Source: Microbacterium paraoxydans | GTDB taxonomy: Bacteria; Actinomycetota; Actinomycetes; Actinomycetales; Microbacteriaceae | Direction of reading: 5' to 3' | Assembly (NCBI RefSeq): GCF_019056515.1 | Contig: NZ_CP064873.1 | Coordinates: 1,364,001-1,428,000, forward strand | DNA: 64,000 nt | Part shown: piece after piece, positions 53,713-62,249 of the stretch | How the letters are laid out: each line of letters starts with the position of its first letter | Numbering within the stretch: position 1 is the stretch's first letter | Notes under the pieces: generated by a model | Databases searched by the model: none | Told to the model about the DNA's origin: nothing | What the model saw: only the letters and a program-made list of their open reading frames with translations | Position numbers and translations under genes: made by a program

Positions 53713-54750
53713 TCAGGCGACGATTCGCCGGCGCAACGCGCGGAAGAAGCCCCGGATGGCGAGCTCTCGCTCCTCTGAGCGGAGGTGCTGCCAGATCTCG
53801 AGCTGTTCACGCCGCTTCTCGAGGTCCGGGGGAAAGGGGCCGTCGCCGGAGTCCCAGACCAGGAACGCGAGGATCATCTGCACTTCCCACGCGGCCGCCA
53901 TCGGTGTGCTCAGGAGGGAGTTCGGGGCGAACGGGCTGACACTCACCGCACTCTGCAGCGGGAGAAGGCTGGAAGCGAGGGGGTCCGGATGTGTCTCGCT
54001 CGTGCGGACGGCGATGCCGTCGTCGAGGATCGCCAGGATCCTCTGCCGCTGCGCTTCCATCGCGGCGAGGGCGCGGTTGCGCCAGGCGAGGCAGGCAGCG
54101 ACAGCGACGAGGGCCACGGAGAAGGAGCCGGCGATCTCGAGCTGGGGGCTCAGGAACCAACACGTGTACACCACGAGGATCACGGCCGCTGCGGTCATCG
54201 CCGTGTAGGCCCGTCCTGCCCGATGCAGGTCTGCGGTCGGGGCCGTCGAGAGGACAGGGGGAGTCAGCATGAGGGCCGTCCACCCCCAGAAGGCGCCGAG
54301 CACGGCGATCGTGGCGAGCAGGAGCAGCACCTGGGGGTCCCGGCCGATCGTCGGTGTCAGCGCCGCCGCACCCGCGCCGATCGCCAGCAGCAGCGAGAAC
54401 GCGACGGACAGCCCCAGTACTGCGGCACCGATCCGGTGCCGCGCCTTCCGGGCGAACCGGGTCACGCGACTGTAGCCGTTCGCGGTCAGAAGCGTGACCA
54501 GCAGGATGACGGTCGCCATCGAGCATCCGATCCCGATACCCATGCGAAGGGACATGTCGTTCGCGGTCGCAGCCGGCACAACGGTGAACGCGGCGGCTGC
54601 GCCGAGGGAGAGGAAGACCGCCAGGCACAGGCGGAAAAACCACCAAGGGGCGGAGCGCCAGGAAGACACCGGGACTTCCACGAACGAGGAGGCCAGCGCG
54701 AAGAGGTCGAGCGGGGGACGCGTCACGGATTCGACCGGCAGGGAAGGCAT
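53713..54750 (-). CDS. Hypothetical multi-helix membrane protein
   Basis: Protein of 345 residues with about six hydrophobic helices in residues 36-220, arranged as three hairpins. A cytoplasmic C-terminal domain of about 120 residues is rich in charged residues (LEKRREQLEIWQHLRSEERE). No family is recognised. ATG 54750 has CATACT 6 nt upstream, a one-base variant of the leaderless hexamer. It is followed on the same strand by the nucleotidyltransferase gene after 21 nt, so the two may be one operon. Confidence 0.75.
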   Translation of the reverse strand: MPSLPVESVTRPPLDLFALASSFVEVPVSSWRSAPWWFFRLCLAVFLSLGAAAAFTVVPAATANDMSLRMGIGIGCSMATVILLVTLLTANGYSRVTRFARKARHRIGAAVLGLSVAFSLLLAIGAGAAALTPTIGRDPQVLLLLATIAVLGAFWGWTALMLTPPVLSTAPTADLHRAGRAYTAMTAAAVILVVYTCWFLSPQLEIAGSFSVALVAVAACLAWRNRALAAMEAQRQRILAILDDGIAVRTSETHPDPLASSLLPLQSAVSVSPFAPNSLLSTPMAAAWEVQMILAFLVWDSGDGPFPPDLEKRREQLEIWQHLRSEERELAIRGFFRALRRRIVA

Positions 54751-54830
54751 GGAGCGAGTATGCCGACCAGCACGGACATCGTCCCGAGAGGCGCCGACGG
54801 CCGTCTCGTCTCAGGCTGACGCTGGTGGAG

Positions 54831-54880
54831 GATCAGGCGAACGCGGCAGCACAGGCTCTTGCGCCGGTAAGCGCCTGATC
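54831..54880. repeat. Inverted repeat GATCAGGCG / CGCCTGATC
   Basis: A perfect 9-bp inverted repeat with a 32-nt spacer lies in the intergenic region between the RNB ribonuclease gene and the 54750 gene. It could be a terminator for the ribonuclease transcript (minus strand) or a protein-binding site. Confidence 0.4.
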
Positions 54881-54906
54881 CCGCGTCCTCGCCTGACCCG
54901 GCGGAG

Positions 54907-56319
54907 TCAGACGGCGAGCTCAATCTCGCCCGTCGCGATGTCCACGCGCACGACGCGCAGCCGCACCACGTCCCCGGGCCTGGCGAGACCCACCGCCGCG
55001 GTCGTCGTGACCGCGGGCTCCGCGATCTGGACGGCGGCCCGCTCGCCCCGGAGCTCGATGACCGTCGCCTCGACCGTCTGCCCGACCAGAGGCGTGAGCA
55101 GCGCGGCCTCGACGCGGTTCACGGTGTCCGCGTCCAGCTGCGACGCCCGTCGGCCCGAGTCCTGCATGAGCGCGGGGAGGTCGCCGAGGGAGGAGCGCAC
55201 CCACTCCGGCACCGGCTGTCCCGTCGACACGGCGAGGCAGATGGTGAGGACCCAGCGGTCGACGAGCCGGCGGAGGGGAGCGGTCGCATGTGCGTACGGG
55301 GCGCCGATCGCGGCCTGCACGGCGTCGGCGGGCGGCTCCCCGTCGAACACGAGGTACCCCGCACCGCGGAACAGCGAGGCGGCGGCTTCCAGCACCGGGA
55401 GGGTCATCGGGTCGGAGCGGTCGAGGCCGCGGAGGTACTCGCCGTACGTGCCGTCGGTCCACGGGCGCCCGAGCGCCTCCGTCTGATGACGGAAGGCCGC
55501 GAAAGCCGCCTCGTCCGGCTCCGGCATCGTGCGGAGGATGCCCACGCCTGCGTCGATCATGAGCGTCGCGGCCGCGATCCCGGTCATGAGCGACAGCTGC
55601 GCGTTCCACTCCTCCACGGGCAGGGGGCTGCGGCGCTCGATCGCATAGGTGCCGTCCTCGGTGCGCACGACCTCCTCGTCCGGGACGTTGAGGCTGGCTC
55701 CACCGCGCCCACGCTCCTGCTCGAGGCGGAGGGCACCGATATCCGGCAGCAGGGCCGCGTGGCCGCCGTCGCCCCGGTCCAGCGCCTCCTGGGTGGACGC
55801 GTAGTCGAGCTGCGCACGGGACCGGATGAGGGCGCGCTCCAGCCGGAAGTCGGTCACGGTGCCCGCGGCATCCAGCGCGAACGTCCACACGAGAGCGGGA
55901 CGGTCGACATCGGGGAGCAGGGAGACGCGGTCCTCGCTCAGCACCGGCGGATGCAGCGGGATCGTGCCGTCCGCGGCGTACAGGGTCTGTCCCCGTCGGC
56001 GGGCCTCCGCGTCCACGGCACCACCGGGGGTGACGAAACCCGGCACGTCCGCGATGGCGTACCGCACCCGATAGCCGTCGCCGTCGCGCTCGAGGTGGAA
56101 GGCCTGGTCGAGGTCACGGGCGCCCGCAGGGTCGAGGGTCGCGAACGGGATGTCCGTGAGGTCGAGCTCCGGGGTCGTGGCCGAGGCCGCTTCCGCCTCG
56201 GCGAGCACGTCGGCGGGAAACACGGTCGGCGTGTCCAGGGCCTCCCGCAGCGCGGAGAGCGCCGCGGCGAGCTCGGTCTGGGCGGCGGAGGGGGCGACAT
56301 GCGAGCGGCGCTGGGGCAT
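54907..56319 (-). CDS. RNB-domain (RNase II/R type) ribonuclease
   Basis: 3'-5' exoribonuclease of 470 residues consisting essentially of the RNB catalytic domain plus a short C-terminal S1-like beta domain. Metal aspartates are in DPAGARDLDQAF (Asp63, Asp69, Asp71). The family motif near the end of RNB reads AYAHATAPLRRLVDRW. It lacks the N-terminal cold-shock domains of E. coli RNase II/R, so it is the short actinobacterial form. ATG 56319 is leaderless-type (TAGGCT ends 6 nt upstream). It probably degrades RNA fragments, but a specific target is unknown. Confidence 0.92.
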   Translation of the reverse strand: MPQRRSHVAPSAAQTELAAALSALREALDTPTVFPADVLAEAEAASATTPELDLTDIPFATLDPAGARDLDQAFHLERDGDGYRVRYAIADVPGFVTPGGAVDAEARRRGQTLYAADGTIPLHPPVLSEDRVSLLPDVDRPALVWTFALDAAGTVTDFRLERALIRSRAQLDYASTQEALDRGDGGHAALLPDIGALRLEQERGRGGASLNVPDEEVVRTEDGTYAIERRSPLPVEEWNAQLSLMTGIAAATLMIDAGVGILRTMPEPDEAAFAAFRHQTEALGRPWTDGTYGEYLRGLDRSDPMTLPVLEAAASLFRGAGYLVFDGEPPADAVQAAIGAPYAHATAPLRRLVDRWVLTICLAVSTGQPVPEWVRSSLGDLPALMQDSGRRASQLDADTVNRVEAALLTPLVGQTVEATVIELRGERAAVQIAEPAVTTTAAVGLARPGDVVRLRVVRVDIATGEIELAV

Positions 56320-56325
56320 GCCGCC

Positions 56326-56331
56326 AGCCTA
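56326..56331 (-). promoter_or_regulatory. -10 hexamer TAGGCT, 6 nt before ATG 56319
   Basis: The minus strand reads TAGGCT-GGCGGC-ATG, leaderless type. Confidence 0.6.
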
Positions 56332-56385
56332 GGTCGAGCACCGGGACGATCCGCCGCAGCCGGCCCGCGTGCCCGCATCGGCCGC

Positions 56386-56391
56386 TAGCGT
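56386..56391 (+). promoter_or_regulatory. -10 hexamer TAGCGT, 6 nt before ATG 56398
   Basis: TAGCGT-GGGGAC-ATG, leaderless type. Confidence 0.6.
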
Positions 56392-56397
56392 GGGGAC

Positions 56398-57168
56398 ATG
56401 ACCACTGCTGCCAAGGCTCAGACCCTCGTCGGACTCTATGACGCCCCGGAGATCCTCCGTGTGGTGAACGTGTGGGATGTCGTCTCCGCACGCGCCGTCG
56501 CCGCGCTGCCGGAGACGAAGGCGATCGCCACCGCCGGTCACGGCATCGCCGCGTCGTTCGGCTACGACGACGGGGACACCCCGCGCGACGTCATGATCGA
56601 CATGGTCGGACGGATCGCGGCGGCCGTGTCCGTTCCCGTCACCGCCGACCTGGACGACGGGTACGGCGACGCGGGGGAGACCACCCGCCTCGCGATCGCG
56701 GCCGGCGTCGTCGGCGCGAACGTCGAGGACCGCCTCAAGCCGCTCGACGAATCGGTCGCCGTCGTCGAGGCCATCGTGAAGGCCGCGGAGGCGGAGGGCG
56801 TGCCGTTCGCCCTCAACGCCCGGACCGACGCGTTCGTGCGTGCCGGGTCGCGCCCCGTGGAGCAGAGCATCGCGGATGCCATCCAGCGCGGTCGCGCCTT
56901 CCTCGATGCGGGCGCCACCGCGGTCTTCGTCCCCGGCATCCTGGACGCGAACGTCACGCGTCAGCTCGTCGAGGGGATCGGTGAGCGCAAGGTCAGCGTG
57001 ATCGGCATCCCCGGCGCGCTCGCCGCCTCCGAGTACGAGAAGCTCGGCGTGACCCGCATCTCCTACGGTCCGCTGCCGCAGCGCGTGGCGCTCACGGCTC
57101 TGCAGGAGCTCGCGGAGAGCCTCTACCGCGGCGGTGTCGTGCCGCAGGGACTCCCGGCCCTCAACTGA
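56398..57168 (+). CDS. Isocitrate lyase/PEP mutase family protein
   Basis: TIM-barrel protein of 256 residues of the ICL/PEPM superfamily. It has NVWDVVSARAVAA, TAGHGIAASFGYDDGD, the metal-binding TADLDDGYGDA, GANVEDR and LNARTDAFVRA. It lacks the KKCGH catalytic cysteine loop of true isocitrate lyases. It may act as a carboxy-phosphonoenolpyruvate mutase-like, 2-methylisocitrate lyase-like or oxaloacetate-decarboxylating enzyme, and the substrate cannot be decided. It stands alone, before proS. Confidence 0.88.
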   Translation: MTTAAKAQTLVGLYDAPEILRVVNVWDVVSARAVAALPETKAIATAGHGIAASFGYDDGDTPRDVMIDMVGRIAAAVSVPVTADLDDGYGDAGETTRLAIAAGVVGANVEDRLKPLDESVAVVEAIVKAAEAEGVPFALNARTDAFVRAGSRPVEQSIADAIQRGRAFLDAGATAVFVPGILDANVTRQLVEGIGERKVSVIGIPGALAASEYEKLGVTRISYGPLPQRVALTALQELAESLYRGGVVPQGLPALN

Positions 57169-57195
57169 GCGACGAGGCGGGTGACCGCGGCTCAC

Positions 57196-57201
57196 TACAC
57201 T
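57196..57201 (+). promoter_or_regulatory. -10 hexamer TACACT, 6 nt before GTG 57208
   Basis: TACACT-TGAGCC-GTG, leaderless type, for proS. Confidence 0.6.
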
Positions 57202-57207
57202 TGAGCC

Positions 57208-58968
57208 GTGGTCACTCGTCTTTCGAACTTCTTCCTCCGTACGCTCCGCGAAGATCCTGCCGGTGCCGAGGTCGCCAGTCACAAGCTGCTGATCCGCGCC
57301 GGGTACATCCGACCGCAGGCGGCGGGCATCTTCGCGTGGCTGCCGCTCGGCCTGCGCGTCAAGGCGAAGATCGAGACCGTCATCCGCGAGGAGATGGCCG
57401 CCGCGGGTGCGCAGGAGGTGCACTTCCCCGCGCTGATGCCGCGCGAGGCGTACGAGGCCACCGGGCGCTGGGACGAGTACGGCGATCTGCTGTTCCGCCT
57501 CCAGGACCGCAAGGGCGGGGACTACCTGCTGGCGCCGACGCACGAGGAGGCGTTCACGCTCCTCGTGAAGGACCTGTACTCGTCGTACAAGGACCTGCCG
57601 CTGACGATCTTCCAGATCCAGGACAAGTACCGCGACGAGGCCCGGCCGCGCGCCGGGCTCCTCCGCGGCCGCGAGTTCACGATGAAGGACGCCTACTCCT
57701 TCGACGCCTCCGACGAGGGGCTGGATGCGAGCTACCAGGCGCAGCGGGACGCGTACGAGCGCATCTTCCAGCGGCTGGGCCTCGAGTACGCGATCGTGCA
57801 GGCCGACGCGGGGGCCATGGGCGGTTCGCGGAGCGAGGAGTTCCTGCACCCGACCCCCGTGGGCGAGGACACGTTCGTCCGCAGTGCCGGCGGCTACGCG
57901 GCCAACGTCGAGGCCTTCAGCACCCCGGTACCCGCGCCGCTCCCGTTCGATGCCGACGGCGCCCCCGTGATCTTCGACTCTCCGGACACGCCGACCATCG
58001 AGACGCTCGTGGCGCACTGCAACCGCGAGCTCGACGGCGAGTACACCGCCGCCGACACGCTCAAGAACGTGGTCCTCGCCTTGAAGCACCTCGACGGCAC
58101 CCGTGAGCTCGTGATCGTCGGCATCCCCGGCGACCGCGAGGTGGACGAGAAGCGCGCCGAGGTGGCCTTCGCGCCGGCCGAGGTCGAGACCGCCACCGCC
58201 GAGGACTTCGAGAACAACCCCCTTCTGGTGAAGGGCTACATCGGTCCGTGGTCGCCCACAGGCGCCGTGCTGGGCGAGGAGTCCGCGACCGGCATCCGCT
58301 ACCTCGTCGACCCCCGCGTGAGCGAGGGCACGAGCTGGATCACCGGCGCGAACATCGACCAGAAGCACGCGCACTCCGTCGTCGCCGGACGCGACTTCGA
58401 GGCGGACGGCATCGTGGAGATCGCGAACGTGCGCGCCGGCGACCCGGCGCCCGACGGCTCCGGTCCGGTCGAGCTCGCCCGCGGCATGGAGATCGGTCAC
58501 GTCTTCCAGCTCGGACGGAAGTACGCGGAGGCGCTCGGCCTCAAGGTCCTCAACGAGAACGGCAAGCTCGTCACGGTCACCATGGGGTCGTACGGCATCG
58601 GCGTCACGCGGATCCTGGCGATCATCGCCGAGCTCAACAACGACGACAAGGGCCTCATCTGGCCGGCCTCGGTCGCCCCGTTCGACGTGCAGGTCGTCGC
58701 CGCCGGGCGCGACCAGGTCGCCTTCGACGTCGCGGAGGACCTCTCCGCGCAGCTCGAAGCCGCCGGGCTCGACGTGCTCTACGACGACCGTCCGAAGGTG
58801 TCGCCCGGAGTCAAGTTCGGTGATGCAGAACTCGTCGGCGTCCCGAAGATCGTGATCGTCGGCCGGGGCGCCGCCGACGGCCAGGTGGAGTTCTGGGACC
58901 GCCGCACGGGCGAGCGCGAGGCGGTCTCGGTCGCCGAGGCTGTGGAGCGGCTCTCCGCCACGCGCTGA
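57208..58968 (+). CDS. proS: Prolyl-tRNA synthetase, bacterial type with editing domain
   Basis: Class II synthetase of 586 residues charging tRNA-Pro. Motif 1 is near [15 protein letters not shown]. Motif 2 is [20 protein letters not shown] at about residues 143-162, and motif 3 is [17 protein letters not shown]. The insertion (INS) editing domain that removes Ala-tRNA(Pro) lies between motifs 2 and 3 at about 225-400. The C-terminal anticodon domain ends the protein. GTG 57208 is leaderless. Confidence 0.97.
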   Translation: MVTRLSNFFLRTLREDPAGAEVASHKLLIRAGYIRPQAAGIFAWLPLGLRVKAKIETVIREEMAAAGAQEVHFPALMPREAYEATGRWDEYGDLLFRLQDRKGGDYLLAPTHEEAFTLLVKDLYSSYKDLPLTIFQIQDKYRDEARPRAGLLRGREFTMKDAYSFDASDEGLDASYQAQRDAYERIFQRLGLEYAIVQADAGAMGGSRSEEFLHPTPVGEDTFVRSAGGYAANVEAFSTPVPAPLPFDADGAPVIFDSPDTPTIETLVAHCNRELDGEYTAADTLKNVVLALKHLDGTRELVIVGIPGDREVDEKRAEVAFAPAEVETATAEDFENNPLLVKGYIGPWSPTGAVLGEESATGIRYLVDPRVSEGTSWITGANIDQKHAHSVVAGRDFEADGIVEIANVRAGDPAPDGSGPVELARGMEIGHVFQLGRKYAEALGLKVLNENGKLVTVTMGSYGIGVTRILAIIAELNNDDKGLIWPASVAPFDVQVVAAGRDQVAFDVAEDLSAQLEAAGLDVLYDDRPKVSPGVKFGDAELVGVPKIVIVGRGAADGQVEFWDRRTGEREAVSVAEAVERLSATR

Positions 58969-58986
58969 CCCGGCGCCGCCGGTCGC

Positions 58987-59490
58987 TCAGCAGGTGACGC
59001 GGCCGTGGTTCATGATGTCGTCGTCCGGGGTGTCTCGGGTCACCAACGCCTTGAGCGCCCCGGCGGCCATCGCCACCTTGCCCTTCGCCGGTTCCCAGAA
59101 CTCGGCGACGACCGGGGTGACCGCGAGCAGGGCGATGTCGGGGGTGTCCAGCCCCTCCTCGAACCAGATGTCGAGGGAGGGGGAGTAGAGCTCCTCCATC
59201 TTCGCGCGGTCGTGCACGATCTCTGCGGTGCCGGCGACGGACACGTAGCGCATGCCCTTCGCGTCGCAGTAGGCCAGCCCGACATCATGGTGACGGCGCG
59301 CCTCCTCGACCTTCTCCGTGTCTTCCGCCGTGAAGAACCAGATGGCGCCGGCGTCGTCCATCTGCCTGGTGGACATCGGCCGGCTGACGAGGTTCCCCTC
59401 CGGGTCGGTGGTGGTGAGCATGGTGAAGTCGATGTCCTCCACGAGCTCCTTGATGCGGGCGAGGGCCTCGGGTCCGGTGATCTCTGTCAT
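58987..59490 (-). CDS. Pyridoxamine 5'-phosphate oxidase-fold (general stress) protein
   Basis: Protein of 167 residues with the split-barrel flavin fold of the general stress protein 26 group: IDFTMLTTTDPEGNLVSRPM, AIWFFTAEDTEKVEE and VGLAYCDAKGMRYVSVAGTA. These bind FMN, FAD or F420; the cofactor is not certain here. The frame extends left to TGA at 58987, close to the converging proS stop. ATG 59490 is the start. Confidence 0.85.
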   Translation of the reverse strand: MTEITGPEALARIKELVEDIDFTMLTTTDPEGNLVSRPMSTRQMDDAGAIWFFTAEDTEKVEEARRHHDVGLAYCDAKGMRYVSVAGTAEIVHDRAKMEELYSPSLDIWFEEGLDTPDIALLAVTPVVAEFWEPAKGKVAMAAGALKALVTRDTPDDDIMNHGRVTC

Positions 59491-59624
59491 GTCGCCATCG
59501 TGGCGCCACCGCCGACCGAGCGCACGGGCGTTGACACCGTGTCCCGCCCATGCTGCGGAGCGCGGGGGTGCGGATCCTCGGCGTTGCGTCCCGTCGGCGG
59601 GAGGCCGCGTGGGACGCTGGGGGC

Positions 59625-60665
59625 ATGACCGAGGAACCGCTGCCGGCCGCTCTGAGCGACGAGATCAACCATGTGCTGGACGAAGCGGGGGTGTCCTCTG
59701 ACCGCCGGCTCGTGATGCGGATGCTCCGCACGGCGCTGCTCCTCGGTGAGGACGACACCGACCGCCTCGACCTCAAGATCGCCTCCGCCGCCCTGGCCGA
59801 GATGCGCGACGCGTTCCGCCTCTTCGCCCCGTTCCGCGGCGTGCCGAAGGTGACGGTGTTCGGCTCCGCACGCACCCTCCACGACGACCCGCTGTACCTG
59901 CAGGCGCGCGATGTCGCGGCGGCGCTCGCGAACGACGGCTGGATGGTCGTCACGGGCGCGGGCCCCGGGATCATGCAGGCCGCCGCCGAGGGGGCGGGGC
60001 CGGCGCTGTCTCTCGGCGTCTCCATCCGGCTCCCCTTCGAGGAGAAGGCGAACAGTCTCGTCGCGGGAAGCGATCAGGTCGTCGCGATGAAGTACTTCTT
60101 CACGCGCAAGCTCATGCTCATCAAGGAGTCGAGCGGATTCATCTGCCTGCCCGGGGGCTTCGGCACGCTCGACGAGATGTTCGAGCTGCTCACCCTGCAG
60201 CAGACCGGGAAGGCCGAGCCGACGCCGATCGTGCTGCTCGACGAGAAGGGCGGATCGTTCTGGCAGGGCATGCGGCGCTTCGTCGACGAGCACCTCGCCC
60301 CGATGGGGGTGATCTCCCCGGGGGATTTCGATCGCGTCGTCATCACCGACTCGGTCGAGGAGGCCCGCGCCGAGATCACCGGGTTCTGGCGCAACTACGA
60401 CTCGCTGCGGTGGGTCGGGGACACGCTCGTGCTGCGGCTCAAGGCCGAGCCGACGGACGCCGAGATCGAGGAGCTCAACACCGCCTTCGCCGCACTCCTG
60501 TCGACCGGGCGGATCGAGCGCACGGCTCCCCGGTCCCCGGAGGTCGCCGACGACGACCGCCTCGACCTCCCGCGCCTCGCCCTGCACCTGGATCAGCGTC
60601 AGGTGGGCAACCTCTTCCGTCTGATCGGCGCGCTCAACGCCCTCCCGTCCGCGCCGAAGGCGTGA
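59625..60665 (+). CDS. LOG family protein (cytokinin riboside phosphoribohydrolase-like)
   Basis: Protein of 346 residues. A central Rossmann-type LOG domain (about residues 80-255) has VTVFGSARTL, VTGAGPGIMQAAAEGA and the hallmark PGGFGTLDEMFE near residues 175-187. An N-terminal helical region of about 75 residues and a C-terminal extension of about 90 residues make it longer than the usual 190-residue LOG. Such long forms are typical of actinobacterial TIGR00730-like proteins with nucleotide 5'-monophosphate nucleosidase activity. ATG 59625 has GACGCT 6 nt upstream. It sits where rimP is often found ahead of nusA. Confidence 0.9.
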   Translation: MTEEPLPAALSDEINHVLDEAGVSSDRRLVMRMLRTALLLGEDDTDRLDLKIASAALAEMRDAFRLFAPFRGVPKVTVFGSARTLHDDPLYLQARDVAAALANDGWMVVTGAGPGIMQAAAEGAGPALSLGVSIRLPFEEKANSLVAGSDQVVAMKYFFTRKLMLIKESSGFICLPGGFGTLDEMFELLTLQQTGKAEPTPIVLLDEKGGSFWQGMRRFVDEHLAPMGVISPGDFDRVVITDSVEEARAEITGFWRNYDSLRWVGDTLVLRLKAEPTDAEIEELNTAFAALLSTGRIERTAPRSPEVADDDRLDLPRLALHLDQRQVGNLFRLIGALNALPSAPKA

Positions 60666-60677
60666 CCAGGCGCGGGA

Positions 60678-60741
60678 CTGTCCGCCGGGACAGGCCGCCG
60701 CGCGGAGGCAGGCCGGTTCCGGCAAGGGCGCCTGCTGCCTC
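60678..60741 (+). terminator. Hairpin region between the LOG gene and nusA
   Basis: CTGTCC-GCCG-GGACAG (60678-60693) is followed by GAGGCAG/CTGCCTC arms (60705-60741) enclosing a GC-rich loop. It is likely to end the LOG transcript. No T tract is present. Confidence 0.4.
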
Positions 60742-60854
60742 GCGACGGCCTGTGCCGGCGGAGGCCGGATGGCCCGGGCGCGCGGCACACGGTATCGTTG
60801 TACGGATGTCGCGCGTGCATTCGGGCGCGACGAGAGCTGAATAGGGAGGCCGTC

Positions 60855-61838
60855 ATGGACATCGAACTGAGTCTGCTGCGAGGGATCGAGAAGGAGAAGG
60901 CGATCCCGTTCGACGAGCTCGTCTCGATCATCGAGCAGGCGATCCTGACCGCGTACTCCAAGCACGTCTCGCCCGACGGCGCGACGCCGGAGGGCGTCCG
61001 CGTGCACCTCGACCGCAAGACCGGCCACGTCGCCGTCCTCCAGGTCGTCCGCGACGACGAGGGTGCGATCATCGGCGAGGAGGAGGCGACGCCGGACGAC
61101 TTCGGGCGCATCGCCGCATTCGCCGCCAAGCAGGTCATCAGCCAGCGCCTCCGGGACATCGCGGACGACGCCGTCCTCGGGGAGTTCAAGGGCAAGGAGG
61201 GCGACATCGTCGCCGGCGTGATCCAGCAGGGGCCGAACCCGCGCATGATCCACGTCGACCTCGGCTCCGTCGAGGCGATCCTCCCGCCCGAGGAGCAGGT
61301 ACCCGGCGAGGAGTACACGCACGGGTCCCGGCTGCGCGTCTACGTCACCAGCGTCGCCAAGGGGCTCAAGGGTCCGCAGATCACCGTCTCGCGCACGCAC
61401 CCGGGCCTGGTCCGCAAGCTGTTCGCGCTCGAGGTGCCCGAGATCGCGGCCGGCCTGGTCGAGATCGTCGCGCTGGCCCGCGAGGCCGGGCACCGCACCA
61501 AGATCGCGGTGAAGGCGAACGACCCGGCCATCAACGCCAAGGGCGCGTGCATCGGCGAGATGGGGCGCCGTGTGCGGGCCGTCACGGAGGAGCTGGCGGG
61601 GGAGAAGATCGACATCGTCGACTACGACGCCGACCTGCCCACGTTCGTGGCGCACGCGCTGTCGCCGGCGAAGGTCACGAGCTCGTTCGTCCTCGACGCG
61701 AGCACCAAGGCCGTCCGCGCCCTCGTGCCGGACTACCAGCTGTCGCTCGCCATCGGCAAGGAGGGTCAGAACGCGCGTCTGGCCGCCAAGCTCACCGGCG
61801 CCAAGATCGACATCCAGCCGGACAGCGTCCTCGACTGA
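60855..61838 (+). CDS. nusA: Transcription elongation/termination factor NusA
   Basis: RNA polymerase-binding factor of 327 residues. The N-terminal domain (about 1-105) is followed by an S1 domain (about 110-180; KGKEGDIVAGVIQQG), then two KH domains (VAREAGHR-type region and SLAIGKEGQNARLAAKLTG). The C-terminal acidic repeats of E. coli NusA are absent, as usual in Actinobacteria. ATG 60855 has AGGGAGG upstream. A 12-codon frame (ATG 60806 to TAG 60842-60844) precedes it, with TATCGT 7 nt before that ATG. Confidence 0.96.
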   Translation: MDIELSLLRGIEKEKAIPFDELVSIIEQAILTAYSKHVSPDGATPEGVRVHLDRKTGHVAVLQVVRDDEGAIIGEEEATPDDFGRIAAFAAKQVISQRLRDIADDAVLGEFKGKEGDIVAGVIQQGPNPRMIHVDLGSVEAILPPEEQVPGEEYTHGSRLRVYVTSVAKGLKGPQITVSRTHPGLVRKLFALEVPEIAAGLVEIVALAREAGHRTKIAVKANDPAINAKGACIGEMGRRVRAVTEELAGEKIDIVDYDADLPTFVAHALSPAKVTSSFVLDASTKAVRALVPDYQLSLAIGKEGQNARLAAKLTGAKIDIQPDSVLD

Positions 61839-61843
61839 TCCCT

Positions 61844-61884
61844 GTCCGTCCTCGACGCCACGCCCGGTGGCGGCGAGGACGGAC
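61844..61884 (+). promoter_or_regulatory. Very stable hairpin between nusA and ylxR
   Basis: GTCCGTCCTCG-A-CGCCAC, a GCCCG loop, and GTGGCG-G-CGAGGACGGAC give a 17-bp stem with one A-G mismatch. It starts 6 nt after the nusA stop and ends 16 nt before ylxR. There is no T tract, so it may be an attenuator, an RNase processing site or a NusA-responsive structure rather than a full terminator. Confidence 0.6.
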
Positions 61885-61900
61885 GGAACGCAGGTGTAAG

Positions 61901-62155
61901 ATGGAACCCGTACGAACGTGCGTCGGTTGCCGCACGCGTGCTCCCCGCTCCACTCTGCTCAGGGTGGTTGCCCAGAACGACACCCTCATCCCCGATGAGC
62001 GTGCTGTCCTGCCGGGGCGTGGCGCGTGGGTGCATCCGACACCCGAGTGCATGGAAGCCGCTCTGCGGCGTCGAGCTTTCGGAAGAGCACTGCGTGTGAC
62101 CACTCAGCTGGACACACGGATCTTCGAACAGCACCCACCAAGAAACAAAGGCTGA
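61901..62155 (+). CDS. ylxR: YlxR family (DUF448) RNA-binding protein
   Basis: Protein of 84 residues found between nusA and infB in most Gram-positive bacteria. The signature MEPVRTCVGCRTRAPRSTLL opens the protein, followed by GRGAWVHPTPECMEAALRRR and FGRALR. The fold presents a basic surface, and YlxR has been linked to RNase P regulation and to transcription control. ATG 61901 overlaps a TAAGAT hexamer (61898-61903). GGTG just upstream is the only binding-site-like sequence, so the real mRNA start is probably further up. Confidence 0.93.
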   Translation: MEPVRTCVGCRTRAPRSTLLRVVAQNDTLIPDERAVLPGRGAWVHPTPECMEAALRRRAFGRALRVTTQLDTRIFEQHPPRNKG

Positions 62156-62208
62156 ACAGCTATGGAAACAAAGTGAACGGCTCGAAATGAGACCCGTCCG
62201 CGACTAGT

Positions 62209-62240
62209 GGTCTGCCCTGTCTGGGCAGACCGACCCAGAC
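62209..62240 (+). promoter_or_regulatory. Two mutually exclusive hairpins in the infB leader
   Basis: Hairpin A is GGTCTGCCC-TGTCT-GGGCAGACC (62209-62231). Hairpin B is GTCTGGG (62219-62225) with CCCAGAC (62234-62240). They share bases 62219-62231, so only one can form at a time. Hairpin B abuts the AGGAGA ribosome binding site (62241-62246). The layout suggests control of IF2 synthesis. Confidence 0.6.
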
Positions 62241-62249
62241 AGGAGAATT

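Noticed and set aside
52999-54750. Nucleotidyltransferase plus membrane protein as a toxin-antitoxin or defence module
   Set aside because: No HEPN partner, no antitoxin-like gene and no defence-type neighbours. The pair is more simply two genes of unknown role.
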